Below, one piece after another: positions 8,483-17,622 of a stretch of 64,000 nucleotides of DNA. Every line of letters begins with the position of its first letter. The stretch's first letter is position 1. The stretch comes from Halomarina halobia (GTDB taxonomy: Archaea; Halobacteriota; Halobacteria; Halobacteriales; Haloarculaceae): positions 496,001 to 560,000 of the forward strand of contig NZ_CP119992.1 of the NCBI RefSeq assembly GCF_029338575.1, in the 5' to 3' direction. The notes below the pieces were generated by a model. That model saw nothing but the letters and a program-made list of their open reading frames with translations. It did not search any database and was not told where the DNA came from. The position numbers and the translations under genes are program-made.

Positions 8483-10105
8483 ATGCCAACGGTAGATCTG
8501 GACAGATTCAACTCGCGCCGCTCGACGGTCTACGGCCAGCGCGGGATCGTCGCCACCAGCCAGCCGCTCGCGTCCCAGGCCGGGATCACCGTCCTCCAGC
8601 GTGGGGGGAACGCGTTCGACGCGGCCGTCGCCACCGCGGCGGCGCTGAACGTCGTCGAACCCACGAGCACGGGCCTCGGCGGGGACGTGTTCGCACTCTA
8701 CCGGACGGCGGACGACGACGTCGGCGCGATGCGCAGCTGCGGCGGCGCGCCCGCCGCCGCGACCCGCGAGCGCGTCCGGGAGGCGGTCGCAGCGGAGGCG
8801 GGCGTCGATCACGCGGACGCGACGATGCCCGAGCGCGGCGCGCACACCGTCACCGTCCCCGGCACCGCCCGCGGCTGGGAACTGACCGTCGAGCGGTTCG
8901 GCCGCCTCTCGATGGAGGAGGTGCTCGCGCCCGCGATCCGGTACGCGACCGAGGGGTACCCCGTCACCGAGGTCGTCGCCGCCCAGTGGCGTCACGGCGA
9001 GGAGCTGTTCGCCGACGAGCACGCCCGCGAGGCCTACCTCCCGGGCGGTCGCGCGCCGACGGTCGGCGAGCGCGTCCGCCTCCCGGACCTCGGGCGGTCG
9101 CTCCGGCGCGTCGCCGACGAGGGCGCGGACGTCGTCTACGAGGGCGACATCGCCGAGCGGATCGTCACCGAGGTGCGGGCCAAGGGCGGCCTCCTCGCCG
9201 CGGACGACCTCGCGTCGTTCGAACCGGAGCTGCTCGATCCCGTGAGCACGACGTACAACGGCGCGGAGGTGTATGAGCTCCCGCCGAACAACCAGGGGCT
9301 CGTCGTCCTCGAGGCGCTCAACATCGCGGGGGTGCGCGACGCCGCCCGACACCCGCTTCACTCCCCCGAGCGCGTCCACGAGTTCGCCGAGGCGACGAAG
9401 CTCGCCTTCCACGACGGCCACCACTACATCACCGACCCCGACTACGAGGAGATCCCTCCACTCGGCTCGATGGAGTACGCCCGGCGGCGCGCGCGCGAAC
9501 TCGACGGCGAGGGGCTCGCTGACGCCTCCTTCGGCGTCCCCGGGGCGCGCGCCGAGGACGCGGACACGGTGCTCCTGTGCGTCGCCGACGACGAGGGCAA
9601 CGTCGTCTCCTACATCAACTCCCGGTTCGCGGGCTTCGGGAGCGGTCTCGTCGCCGGCGACACGGGCATCGCGCTCCAGAACCGCGGCGCGTCGTTCTCG
9701 CTCGACGCGGACCATCCCAACCGCCTCGCGCCGGGCAAGCGTCCGTTCCACACGCTCATCCCCGGCCTCGCCCGCTTCGGCGACGACGACTGGGCGGCCT
9801 TCGGCGTCATGGGCGGCTACATGCAGCCCCAGGGCCACGTACAGGTGATCTCGAACCTCGTGGACTACGACCTCTCGCTGCAGGCGGCACTCGACGAACC
9901 GCGGTGGCGCTACCGCGAGGACGACACGCTCGCGCTCGAGGAGCGCGTCGCCGACGGCATCGCGCCGAAGCTCGTCCGGAAGGGCCACGACGTGCGGACC
10001 CTTCCGGCCTCGCAGTTCGGCGGGGCGCAGATCGTCCGCAACGAGGAGGGGATCCTCTCGGGGGCGACCGAGCCGCGCAAGGACGGTCTCGCGGTCGGGT
10101 ACTGA
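8483..10105 (+). CDS. Gamma-glutamyltransferase-like Ntn hydrolase
   Basis: 540 residues. The sequence follows gamma-glutamyltransferase throughout: GGNAFDAAVATAAALNVVEP, STGLGGDVFALY, an Arg at ~84 in the region that binds the gamma-glutamyl carboxylate (although the usual REXAP is changed to RSCGGAP), LPPNNQG and the nucleophile region DTVLLCVADDEGN. The presumptive autoprocessing/catalytic Thr is at 362; the next residues are VL rather than the usual TH. There is no signal peptide, so the enzyme is probably cytoplasmic. Haloarchaea use gamma-glutamylcysteine instead of glutathione, making gamma-glutamyl compounds plausible substrates, but cephalosporin acylase or other amidase roles occur in the family. 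The start at 8483 was chosen over the in-frame ATG at 8396 because of family length. Confidence 0.88.
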   Translation: MPTVDLDRFNSRRSTVYGQRGIVATSQPLASQAGITVLQRGGNAFDAAVATAAALNVVEPTSTGLGGDVFALYRTADDDVGAMRSCGGAPAAATRERVREAVAAEAGVDHADATMPERGAHTVTVPGTARGWELTVERFGRLSMEEVLAPAIRYATEGYPVTEVVAAQWRHGEELFADEHAREAYLPGGRAPTVGERVRLPDLGRSLRRVADEGADVVYEGDIAERIVTEVRAKGGLLAADDLASFEPELLDPVSTTYNGAEVYELPPNNQGLVVLEALNIAGVRDAARHPLHSPERVHEFAEATKLAFHDGHHYITDPDYEEIPPLGSMEYARRRARELDGEGLADASFGVPGARAEDADTVLLCVADDEGNVVSYINSRFAGFGSGLVAGDTGIALQNRGASFSLDADHPNRLAPGKRPFHTLIPGLARFGDDDWAAFGVMGGYMQPQGHVQVISNLVDYDLSLQAALDEPRWRYREDDTLALEERVADGIAPKLVRKGHDVRTLPASQFGGAQIVRNEEGILSGATEPRKDGLAVGY

Positions 10106-10191
10106 CGGAGCGGCCGTCCTCGAGACGCCTCGCACCTACCGGCCGCCGACCGACGCTCCCGACGACTGACGCGGCCCGGTCGCTCTCGCTC

Positions 10192-11109
10192 TTAGTCGTT
10201 CGCGCGTGCGGCTGATTCCTGTTCGATCACCCCGCCCACGTCGATGCTGCCGGTGAGTTCGCGATGGGGGTACGGCATGTCGATCCCCTCGGCGTCGAGG
10301 CGCTCCTTCACCGCCCGGACGAAGTCGGACTGCACCCCCACGAGGTCGCCGCGGGAGGGATCGGCGATCCAGAAGCGCGCCTGGAGGCCGACGGCCGAGT
10401 CGCCCAGTTCGGTGACGCGAACCGACGGCTCCGGGTCGTCGAGGACGCCCTCGACCGCCGCCGCCTCCTCCAGGATGGCCCGCGTCGCGCGGCCGATGTC
10501 GTCGTCGTAGCCGATGCCGAAGACGAACGTCCGCCGGAGCGTGTCGTACGCGACCGGGTTCGTGAGGGCGTTGTTCGCCAGTTCGGAGTTCGGGACGGTG
10601 ATCCGCTCGTTGTCGAAGGTCCGCACGCGCGTCACGCGCAGGTCGATGTCCTCGACGACGCCCTCCATGCCGTTCCACTCGATCCAGTCGCCGATCTCGA
10701 ACGGCCGGTCCTTCAGGATGAAGACCCCGGCGACGAAGTTGCTGAGCAGGTCCTGGGCGGCAAAGCCGAGCGCCAGCGCCAGCGCGCCGCCGACGGTCGC
10801 GAACGCCGCGAGGAACACCCCGAACCCCGCGACGGTGAACGCGACCGCGATCGCCGCGAACAGGACGCCGACGCCGACGACGTTCTCCGCGAGGCTTCGG
10901 ATCGTGGGATCGAAGTCGCGGGCGCGCATCGCGCGGTTGGTCAGCGGGACGAGCAGGAGGCGACCGAGGAGGTAGACGACGACGAAGGCGGCGACGAACG
11001 CGACGACGTCGCCGATGAGGCCGCCGTACGTCTCGACGGCCGCCGCCGGACTGTCGGGGATCAGGTCGCCGGACTGTAACAGCGCCGTGGAGTGCGTTCC
11101 GAAGCTCAT
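10192..11109 (-). CDS. Small-conductance mechanosensitive ion channel (MscS family)
   Basis: 305 residues, with three to four predicted N-terminal membrane helices. The pore helix TM3 is clear (GGALALALGFAAQDLLSNFVAGVF, Ala/Gly-packed), followed by the conserved beta domain (DRPFEIGDWIEW, GVVEDIDLRVTRVRTFDNERITVPNS), as in MscS. It would open on hypo-osmotic shock to release solutes, a relevant safeguard for a salt-loving cell. It is a single gene with its start about 150 bp from the neighbouring UspA gene, which is on the same strand upstream. Confidence 0.93.
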   Translation of the reverse strand: MSFGTHSTALLQSGDLIPDSPAAAVETYGGLIGDVVAFVAAFVVVYLLGRLLLVPLTNRAMRARDFDPTIRSLAENVVGVGVLFAAIAVAFTVAGFGVFLAAFATVGGALALALGFAAQDLLSNFVAGVFILKDRPFEIGDWIEWNGMEGVVEDIDLRVTRVRTFDNERITVPNSELANNALTNPVAYDTLRRTFVFGIGYDDDIGRATRAILEEAAAVEGVLDDPEPSVRVTELGDSAVGLQARFWIADPSRGDLVGVQSDFVRAVKERLDAEGIDMPYPHRELTGSIDVGGVIEQESAARAND

Positions 11110-11262
11110 AAACAGAGCGCGGGCGACGCGCGGCGGACGGGGACGTTCGTTCGACTCCGGCCTCCCGCCGCACCTCGATCCGCGTTCGGCCCTCGTTACT
11201 CACGAGTACGATAAAGTAGCGATGCATCCGGCGGGTGTTTCCGAGAACGCGTCCCCGACCCG

Positions 11263-11691
11263 CTACTCCTCGTCCATCCGGACCGTCAGCACGGGCACCG
11301 ACGCCGTCCGGACGACCTTCTCGGTGACGCTCCCGAGGAGGTAGCGGTCGAGTCCGCGCCGCCCGTGGGTCGCCATCACGATCAGGTCGACGCCCTCGTC
11401 GTCGGCGTAGTCGAGTATCGAGGGGTGGGGTTCGCCCTGTACCACCTCGCCGACGGCGGAGACGCCCCGCGCCCGGACCGTCTCGACCGTCTCGCCGACG
11501 ACGCGCTCGCCCTCCTCCTCGAGGGCGTCGACCACCTCGCCGCCGAGGACCGTCAGGCTGTCGCGGTTCGTGTCGGCGACGTAGAGCACGTGGACCGTCG
11601 CGTCGGACAGTTCGGCGAGCGAGAGCGCGTAGTCGAGCGCGTCGTCCGCCCCCTCGCTTCCGTCCGTCGGGAAGAGAATCCGTTCGTACAT
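11263..11691 (-). CDS. Universal stress protein (UspA family)
   Basis: 142 residues from the ATG at 11691, giving the classical start [19 protein letters not shown]. The C-terminal ATP-binding pattern G-x2-G-x9-G-S ([19 protein letters not shown]) is intact, so it belongs to the nucleotide-binding branch of the family, and it ends with VPVLTVR. Function is stress-related and otherwise unspecified. Alone between the MscS and Cdc6-like genes, all on the minus strand but with gaps that do not require one transcript. Confidence 0.93.
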   Translation of the reverse strand: MYERILFPTDGSEGADDALDYALSLAELSDATVHVLYVADTNRDSLTVLGGEVVDALEEEGERVVGETVETVRARGVSAVGEVVQGEPHPSILDYADDEGVDLIVMATHGRRGLDRYLLGSVTEKVVRTASVPVLTVRMDEE

Positions 11692-11749
11692 CGCTGTCGC
11701 GTGCACCCTCGTTCGAAACGCGCTTAACTGCACCGGACGGGGCGTCGGT

Positions 11750-12916
11750 TCACGCCGCGTCGTACAGTCGCCGGAACGCGAGCGTCGAGAACCGCGGTTC
11801 GAGGCGGCTCGGCGGCCGCCCCCGGCCGGAGTCCGCCGCGACCGCGACGCGGTCGAGGATGCCGTCCTCGGCGAGTTCGTACAGCACCCGCGTGACGGTC
11901 CCGACGGAGAGCGCCACGTCGGGGGCGGCCGCGATCGCCTCCGCGGTGACCCCGACCGACGTCCGCTGTTCGGCGTCGAGCGTCACGAGGTGCCTGAGGA
12001 CGATCCGCCGGGCGTCGGAGAGCGCGAGGACGCGGCCGATGGGGACGCCGCCGCGCGGCACCGCCGCCATCCCGGCCTCGACGTGGTCGTCGTCCAGGCG
12101 ATCCGCCCCCGCCGCCAGCGCGGCGTCGACCGCGCAGAACAGCGCACAGAGCGCGTCGTGGGCGTTCCCGTCGCCCCACGACGCGATGCAGGCGAGCTGT
12201 TCGTGGCGGACCGCGCGCGCGGCCAGTCCGCGGGAGGCGCGCGCCGTCAGGACGTCCTCCAGTGCGTGCCGGTCGTACGCCGGCACCTCGACGACCCGTC
12301 CGGGGTCCCACCCGTCGTCGGGGGGCTCCCGTCCGACGCAGACGGTCGCAACCGACCCGGAGATCGGGGCGAACTGCTCGGTCGCGAACGACGCCGGGTA
12401 CGTCTCGGGTTCGCCGACGTGATCGACGACGACGAGGACGCGCCGGTTCCGCCGGGAGAGCCACTCGTCGAGGCGCTCCCTGAGTGCGTCGGTTCGGACG
12501 CCGCCGCGCGGGATGGGGTCGTCGGAGAGCGCGTCGAGCACCGCGTAGTAGAGCCCGAACGCGCTGTTGGCCTCGCGGGCGTCCACGTACTCGACGGCGA
12601 GCGACGGCGCGGCCGCGCCGCCTCGGGTCGTCGTGTAGATCGCCCGGTGCCCCCCGACGACGAGCCGCGAGAGGTGATCGACGAGCGCGGTGACGAGCGC
12701 CGACTTCCCGCTTCCCGCCGGCCCCCAGAGGTAGCTGTCGGCCGGGAGTCCGTCCTCGAAGATGGGGGCGACGGCGTCGAGCAGTCGCTCGAGGACGGGG
12801 CCGCGACCGACCGGTTCGTCGAGGTGCGCGAGCGGGTTCACCGCGTCGTCGTCGCGCACGAGTCGGGCGTCCCCGTTGGTCCGCTGTCGTCTCAGGATGC
12901 GTTCCTCGAAGTCCAT
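11750..12916 (-). CDS. Orc1/Cdc6-like AAA+ ATPase with degenerate Walker B
   Basis: 388 residues. The N-terminus ([28 protein letters not shown]) and Walker A (GPAGSGKS, residues 65-72) match Orc1/Cdc6 replication-initiator-like ATPases. The C-terminal ~90 residues, including SVGVTAEAI and [15 protein letters not shown], read as a winged-helix domain. The Walker B strand is VLVVVDH (160-166), with His in place of the usual catalytic Glu, and I cannot find the expected sensor-1 Asn after it. No origin-type repeats are evident in the 79 bp upstream. It is probably a divergent paralogue acting in regulation rather than the main initiator. Confidence 0.75.
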   Translation of the reverse strand: MDFEERILRRQRTNGDARLVRDDDAVNPLAHLDEPVGRGPVLERLLDAVAPIFEDGLPADSYLWGPAGSGKSALVTALVDHLSRLVVGGHRAIYTTTRGGAAAPSLAVEYVDAREANSAFGLYYAVLDALSDDPIPRGGVRTDALRERLDEWLSRRNRRVLVVVDHVGEPETYPASFATEQFAPISGSVATVCVGREPPDDGWDPGRVVEVPAYDRHALEDVLTARASRGLAARAVRHEQLACIASWGDGNAHDALCALFCAVDAALAAGADRLDDDHVEAGMAAVPRGGVPIGRVLALSDARRIVLRHLVTLDAEQRTSVGVTAEAIAAAPDVALSVGTVTRVLYELAEDGILDRVAVAADSGRGRPPSRLEPRFSTLAFRRLYDAA

Positions 12917-12995
12917 CTACGGTAGGTGTGGTGAGATCGATCGCGCGGGGTGACGGCACCGGGCGTCCGGCCCGTCAGCCGCGCGGCGTCAGGGG

Positions 12996-14075
12996 TCAGG
13001 GCAGCGGCACCCAGACGCTCTGCGGGAAGACGCCGAGTATCGCGAGCACCGCGACGAGGAACGTCCCGAAGACGATGCCGGCCGCGGGCGGGTCCCAGTG
13101 GGTGTCGCCGTGCGCGTAGAAGACGCGCTGGAACAGCTCGCCGAACAGCGCGCAGATCAGCCCGAAGGCCGCGCCGACGACGAGGACGGTAACCATCGAC
13201 ACCTCCGCGATGGGCGTCCCCTGCGGGACGAGCGCCAGCGCCGCCGTGCTCGCGGGGAGCGACATGTGGTGCGTGACGGGGATGTTCGCCACCCCGAGGT
13301 TGAGAAAGACGAGGCTCGCCGCGCTGATGCCGAACGCGAGGAACGGACTCTCGGTCACGTAGGCGGTGTACGCGGCGAGCACCCCGACGACCGCGCCGAT
13401 CGCGGCCACGTTCGGCCACTTGTACTGGTGGGGGAGCCACGGCTCGACGAGCAGCCGCGAGTTCTCGGCTCCGCCGTCGGTGGCGTGCTCGCCCATGACG
13501 CGAAGCTCCTCCCGCTCGAACGGCTTCATGTTCAGCAGTCCCTGCGAGGTGTCCCCGATGATGGGGTAGCCGAAGGCGACGCGGTGGACGAGCGCCGAGA
13601 GGACGACGCCCATCGCGATGGGGTCCCACGGGAGCGAGAGCGCGCCGGAGAGCGTGGCGATCCAGTAGCCGACGATCCCGAAGATCCCGCCGACCGCGAG
13701 CACGTCCGGCTTCGTCCCGAGCGCGTAGGGGATGTCCTTCGCGGGGTGGTAGTCGAAGCCGGGGTCGTCGATGTACCCCTTGCGGGCGGCGTAGGCGGTC
13801 GCCGCAGCGCCCGCCGCGAAGCTGATGTGGGGACCGAAGACGGGGCCGAACGCGATCGAGCCGGTGATGCCGACGGCCTCGAGTTCGGCGGGGTCGAGGC
13901 CGCCGACGTCGGCGACGGCCTTACCGAGGATGTTGGCCGCCTCCCCCGCGATGACCATGAACCCCGTGAAGATGAACGCGGGGAGCGCGCCGAGCGCCGC
14001 GCCGAACGCGCCGCCGGCGAACGCCGCGATGAGCATCTCCAGCGCCCAGAGCCCCGAGAGGTCGATCTGCGCCAT
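12996..14075 (-). CDS. Predicted polytopic membrane protein of the glycerol cluster, candidate glycerol uptake protein
   Basis: 359 residues with about eight hydrophobic segments (e.g. ~9-40, 70-95, 125-142, 222-241, 247-268, 285-310, 330-352). It has the glycine-rich, small-residue helices of a transporter (GPVFGPHISFAAGAAATAYAA) and no NPA motif, so it is not an aquaporin-type GlpF, and no ABC or MFS signature. It begins one base after the glycerol kinase stop and is clearly cotranscribed with it. As no other glycerol transporter is encoded here, an uptake role is plausible; haloarchaeal glp clusters carry such a gene, sometimes labelled glpX, which should not be confused with bacterial GlpX fructose-bisphosphatase. 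Function unproven. Confidence 0.8.
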   Translation of the reverse strand: MAQIDLSGLWALEMLIAAFAGGAFGAALGALPAFIFTGFMVIAGEAANILGKAVADVGGLDPAELEAVGITGSIAFGPVFGPHISFAAGAAATAYAARKGYIDDPGFDYHPAKDIPYALGTKPDVLAVGGIFGIVGYWIATLSGALSLPWDPIAMGVVLSALVHRVAFGYPIIGDTSQGLLNMKPFEREELRVMGEHATDGGAENSRLLVEPWLPHQYKWPNVAAIGAVVGVLAAYTAYVTESPFLAFGISAASLVFLNLGVANIPVTHHMSLPASTAALALVPQGTPIAEVSMVTVLVVGAAFGLICALFGELFQRVFYAHGDTHWDPPAAGIVFGTFLVAVLAILGVFPQSVWVPLP

Positions 14076-15617
14076 TCAGTCACCCCCGTCGGTCGCCCAG
14101 CCGCGCGAGCAGTCCACCGCGTCCATCCAGCGGGCGTGCAGGCCGTCCGCTTCCGCCGCGGCCATCTCCGGGGTGAACTCGCGGTCGATCTGCCAGTTGT
14201 CCCGCAGTTCGTCCACGGTCTCCCAGTAGCCGACCGCGAGGCCGGCGGCGTAGGCGGCCCCGAGCGCCGTCGTCTCGTCCACCTCGGGGCGGACGATGTC
14301 GGTCCCGACGATGTCGGACTGGAGCTGACAGAGGAAGTTGTTCTTCACGGCACCGCCGTCGACGCGGAGCGTCCCCATCTCGATGCCGGAGTCGGCCTCC
14401 ATCGCCTCCGCGACGTCGCGGGTCTGGTACGCGATGGACTCGAGCGTCGCGCGGACGAGGTGCTCCTTGCGGGTGCCGCGGGTCAGCCCCACGACGGTGC
14501 CGCGGGCGCGGCCGTCCCAGTGGGGTGCGCCGAGGCCCGTGAACGCGGGGACGAGGTAGACGCCGTCGGTCGAGTCGACGCTCCGGGCGAGCGTCTCCGT
14601 CTCGGCCGGGTTGTCGATGAGTTCGATGTCCTCGAGCCACTGGATCGCCGCGCCGGTGATGAAGATGGCCCCCTCAAGCGCGTACTGGACGGGTTCGCCC
14701 GAGCGCTGGAAACCGACGGTGGTCAGCAGTCCGTGGTCGCTCTCGACGGGCTCGTCGCCGGTGTTCATCAGGAAGAACGAGCCCGTCCCGTAGGTGTTCT
14801 TCGCCGTTCCGGCGTCGAAGCAGGTCTGGCCGAACAGGGCGGCCTGCTGGTCGCCGAGCGCGCCCGCGACGGGGATCTCCGCGTCGAGGAAGCCGTTTGG
14901 GTCGGTGTGGCCGTAGTAGTCGGCGTCGCTCGACGGGCGCACCTCGGGCAGCGTGGCCGCGGGGACGCCGAACTCCGAGAGGAGCTCCTCGTCCCACTCC
15001 ATGTCGTGGATGTTGTACAGCATCGTCCGGGAGGCGTTCGTCACGTCGGTGACGTGGTTCCCGGTGAGCTTGTCGATGAGCCACGCGTCGATCGTCCCGA
15101 AGCGGATCTCCCCCGCCTCCGCGCGGTCGCGCACGTCCTCGGGACGGGCGCGCTGAAGCTTGATGGGGTCGGCGTTGTCGAGCAGCCACTCGGCCTTCGT
15201 CGCGGAGAAGTAGGCGTCGACCTCCAGTCCGGTCTTCTCGCGGATGGTGCCGGCCATGCCCGCCTCCTGGAGCTCCTCGACGCGGTCGGTCGTCCGGCGG
15301 TCCTGCCAGACGATGGCGTTGTGGACGGGGTGGCCGGTTTCGGCGTCCCAGAGGAGCGTCGTCTCGCGCTGGTTGGTGATGCCGAGCGCGGCGAGCTGGT
15401 CGGCTTCGAGGCCCGCCTCCGCGAGCGCCCGCGTGACGACCGTCTTCGTGTTCTCCCATATCTCGACCGGGTCGTGTTCGACCCAGCCCGGTTCCGGGTA
15501 GATCTGTTCGTGCGTCTCGTAGGCGTTCGCGACGACCCTGCCGCCGTGGTCGAAGACCATGAACCGCGTTCCGGTCGTCCCCTGGTCGATGGCACCGATG
15601 TATGTCTCGTCTTGCAC
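14076..15617 (-). CDS. glpK: Glycerol kinase
   Basis: 513 residues, the usual length. It phosphorylates glycerol with ATP to sn-glycerol 3-phosphate in the cytoplasm, the first step of glycerol use. The FGGY-family features are clear: N-terminal phosphate loop AIDQGTTGTRFMVFDH, GITNQRETT, WQDRRT, the second phosphate motif YGTGSFFLMN and C-terminal GLGAPHWDGRARGTVVGLTRGT with RVDGGAVKNN. The start lies divergent from glpA across a 283-bp regulatory region; downstream it abuts the predicted membrane protein. Glycerol is an abundant substrate for haloarchaea because Dunaliella algae accumulate it. Confidence 0.97.
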   Translation of the reverse strand: MQDETYIGAIDQGTTGTRFMVFDHGGRVVANAYETHEQIYPEPGWVEHDPVEIWENTKTVVTRALAEAGLEADQLAALGITNQRETTLLWDAETGHPVHNAIVWQDRRTTDRVEELQEAGMAGTIREKTGLEVDAYFSATKAEWLLDNADPIKLQRARPEDVRDRAEAGEIRFGTIDAWLIDKLTGNHVTDVTNASRTMLYNIHDMEWDEELLSEFGVPAATLPEVRPSSDADYYGHTDPNGFLDAEIPVAGALGDQQAALFGQTCFDAGTAKNTYGTGSFFLMNTGDEPVESDHGLLTTVGFQRSGEPVQYALEGAIFITGAAIQWLEDIELIDNPAETETLARSVDSTDGVYLVPAFTGLGAPHWDGRARGTVVGLTRGTRKEHLVRATLESIAYQTRDVAEAMEADSGIEMGTLRVDGGAVKNNFLCQLQSDIVGTDIVRPEVDETTALGAAYAAGLAVGYWETVDELRDNWQIDREFTPEMAAAEADGLHARWMDAVDCSRGWATDGGD

Positions 15618-15900
15618 TGTGGGTCACCTCCGTAGAAGCGCCGCGGCGGACCGTGACGCCGCTCGCCCCCGGTGCGACGATCGATTATTTATCGCCGCAC
15701 GGTCTACGATGGTAAACAATATTGAATATCGTTATAAATCTTCCTCACGGCCGCCGACAGATACGGCCTGATACGGGCGATCTGTCGGATAGCTCACGTC
15801 CACAATCCGACCGGTCCGGGTTCGGACACATATCTTTACCGACGAAGCCGCAGTCGCGATAAAATAAAGTACACCCCGGCCCTCCTTCGGGCAGTAACCG
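15618..15900. promoter_or_regulatory. Divergent glpK/glpA regulatory region with several inverted and direct repeats
   Basis: This 283-bp AT-rich region separates the two glycerol operons. It contains a near-perfect inverted repeat AACAATATTGAATATCGTT (15715-15733, one mismatch), a perfect 9-bp inverted repeat CCGACAGAT (15754-15762) / ATCTGTCGG (15780-15788), and within its loop two GATACGG copies exactly 10 bp apart (15760 and 15770). A TATA-like ATAAAATAAA (15859-15868) lies ~38 bp before the glpA start. These look like operators for a glycerol/carbohydrate regulator (GlpR or TrmB-like), but the regulator gene is not in this window. Confidence 0.6.
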
Positions 15901-17622
15901 ATGGCGTCGGAGACAGCGGTCATAGTTATCGGCGGGGGATCGACCGGGTGCGGTATCGCGAGAGACCTCGCGATGCGCGGCGTCGACGTCACGCTCGTGG
16001 AGAAGGGGAACCTCACCCACGGAACGACGGGCCGGATGCACGGCCTGCTGCACAGCGGGGGGCGCTACGCCGTCTCGGATCGGAAGAGCGCGCGCGAGTG
16101 CATCGAGGAGAACCGCGTCCTCCGGGAGATCGCGAGCCACTGCGTCGAGATGACCGGCGGCTACTTCGTCCAGCTGGAGGGCGACCCGGACGACTACTTC
16201 GAGGAGAAGCTCGCCGGCTGTCGCGCCTGCGACATCCCCGCCGAGGTAGTCGACGGCGAGACGATCCGGCGCGAGGAGCCGTACCTCTCGCCGGACGTGA
16301 CGCGGGCGATCCGCGTCCCCGACGGCGCTGTGGACCCGTTCCGCCTCTGCGTGGCGAACGCCGCGAGCGCGATCGAGTTCGGCGCGCGCGTCGAGACGCA
16401 CGCGGCGGTGACTGACGTGCTCGTCGAGGGCGGCGGACGACGCGCCTCCGGGACGCCGTCGGCGAGCCCGGGGGACCGCGTCGTCGGCGTCCGCGTGCGC
16501 CACGGCGACGGCCCGGGCGGGCACGGCGAGGGGACCCCCGGCTCGACCGAGGAGATCTACGCCGAGCACGTCGTCAACGCGACCGGCGCGTGGGCCGGCC
16601 GCGTCGGCGCGCTCGCGGGCGTCGACGTCGAGGTGCGCCCGTCGAAGGGCGCGATGGTCGTGATGAACTGCCGGCAGGTCGACCGCGTGGTCAACCGCTG
16701 CCGGCCAAAGGGCGACGCCGACATCGTCGTCCCCCACGAGACGACCGCCATCCTCGGGACGACCGACGAGGAGGTCGCGGACCCCGAGGACTACCCCGAG
16801 GAGGGGTGGGAGGTGGACCTCCTCATCGACGAGCTGTCGAAGCTGGTCCCGATCCTCGCGGAGTCGCGGACGGTGCGCTCGTTCTGGGGCGTCCGCCCGC
16901 TGTACGAACCGCCGGGGACCGGGACGGCCGACCCGACGGACATCACTCGCGACTACTTCCTGCTCGACCACGACGAGCGCGACGACCTCCCCGGGTTCAC
17001 CTCCATCGTCGGCGGGAAGTTCACCACCTACCGGATGATGGCCGAGTCGATCACCGACCACGTCTGCGAGAAGCTCGGCGTCTCCGCCCCCTGCCGAACC
17101 GCGGAGGTCCCCCTCCCCGGGAGCGAGGACTTCTCCGTCCTCCGGGACTACATGGCGGACTTCGGCCTCCGGTCGCCGATCGGCCGCCGGAGCGTCCAGC
17201 GCCTCGGCAGCCGCGCCGACGAGGTCCTTCGCACCGGCGAGCCGAACCCCGTGCTCTGCGACTGCGAGGCGGTCACTCGCGCCGAGTTACGCGACGCCAT
17301 CTCCCAGTCCGGCTCGGACCTCAACGCCGCGCGCATCCGCACCCGCGCCTCGATGGGCAACTGCCAGGGCGGCTTCTGCGCCCACCGGATGGCGTTCGAA
17401 CTCCACCCGGAGTACGACGAGGCGACCGTCACCGCCGCGTTCGACGACCTCTACCGGGAGCGCTACAAGGGCGAGCGACACGCGCTGTGGGGCGAGCAGC
17501 TCTCGCAGGCGATGCTCAACCACGCGCTCCACGCGGCGACGATGAACCGCGACCGCGATCCGGCGCGGACCGATCGACGGGTGGACTTCGCCGCCTTCGA
17601 CGGGGGCGAGCATGGCGATTGA
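15901..17622 (+). CDS. glpA: Anaerobic-type glycerol-3-phosphate dehydrogenase subunit A
   Basis: 573 residues. FAD-dependent oxidation of glycerol 3-phosphate to dihydroxyacetone phosphate, in complex with GlpB and GlpC. The N-terminus has the dinucleotide-binding Rossmann motif ([21 protein letters not shown], shortened here) followed by [19 protein letters not shown] and a second FAD contact [11 protein letters not shown]. The C-terminus carries a BFD-like [2Fe-2S] cysteine set (LCDCEAVTR and MGNCQGGFC), as in E. coli GlpA. It starts the rightward glpABC operon; the end overlaps glpB by 11 nt. Confidence 0.96.
   Translation: MASETAVIVIGGGSTGCGIARDLAMRGVDVTLVEKGNLTHGTTGRMHGLLHSGGRYAVSDRKSARECIEENRVLREIASHCVEMTGGYFVQLEGDPDDYFEEKLAGCRACDIPAEVVDGETIRREEPYLSPDVTRAIRVPDGAVDPFRLCVANAASAIEFGARVETHAAVTDVLVEGGGRRASGTPSASPGDRVVGVRVRHGDGPGGHGEGTPGSTEEIYAEHVVNATGAWAGRVGALAGVDVEVRPSKGAMVVMNCRQVDRVVNRCRPKGDADIVVPHETTAILGTTDEEVADPEDYPEEGWEVDLLIDELSKLVPILAESRTVRSFWGVRPLYEPPGTGTADPTDITRDYFLLDHDERDDLPGFTSIVGGKFTTYRMMAESITDHVCEKLGVSAPCRTAEVPLPGSEDFSVLRDYMADFGLRSPIGRRSVQRLGSRADEVLRTGEPNPVLCDCEAVTRAELRDAISQSGSDLNAARIRTRASMGNCQGGFCAHRMAFELHPEYDEATVTAAFDDLYRERYKGERHALWGEQLSQAMLNHALHAATMNRDRDPARTDRRVDFAAFDGGEHGD

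Noticed and set aside
11692..12995. Possible replication origin near the Cdc6-like gene
   Set aside because: No origin-recognition-box-type repeats or long AT-rich unwinding region are seen; the gaps on both sides are short (58 and 79 bp), and the ATPase itself is degenerate.
13098..15635. 845-residue open frame on the plus strand
   Set aside because: It runs opposite glpK and the glycerol-cluster membrane protein. The composition (Arg/Asp/Glu/Val repeats) is that of an antisense frame of high-GC coding DNA, without any domain.
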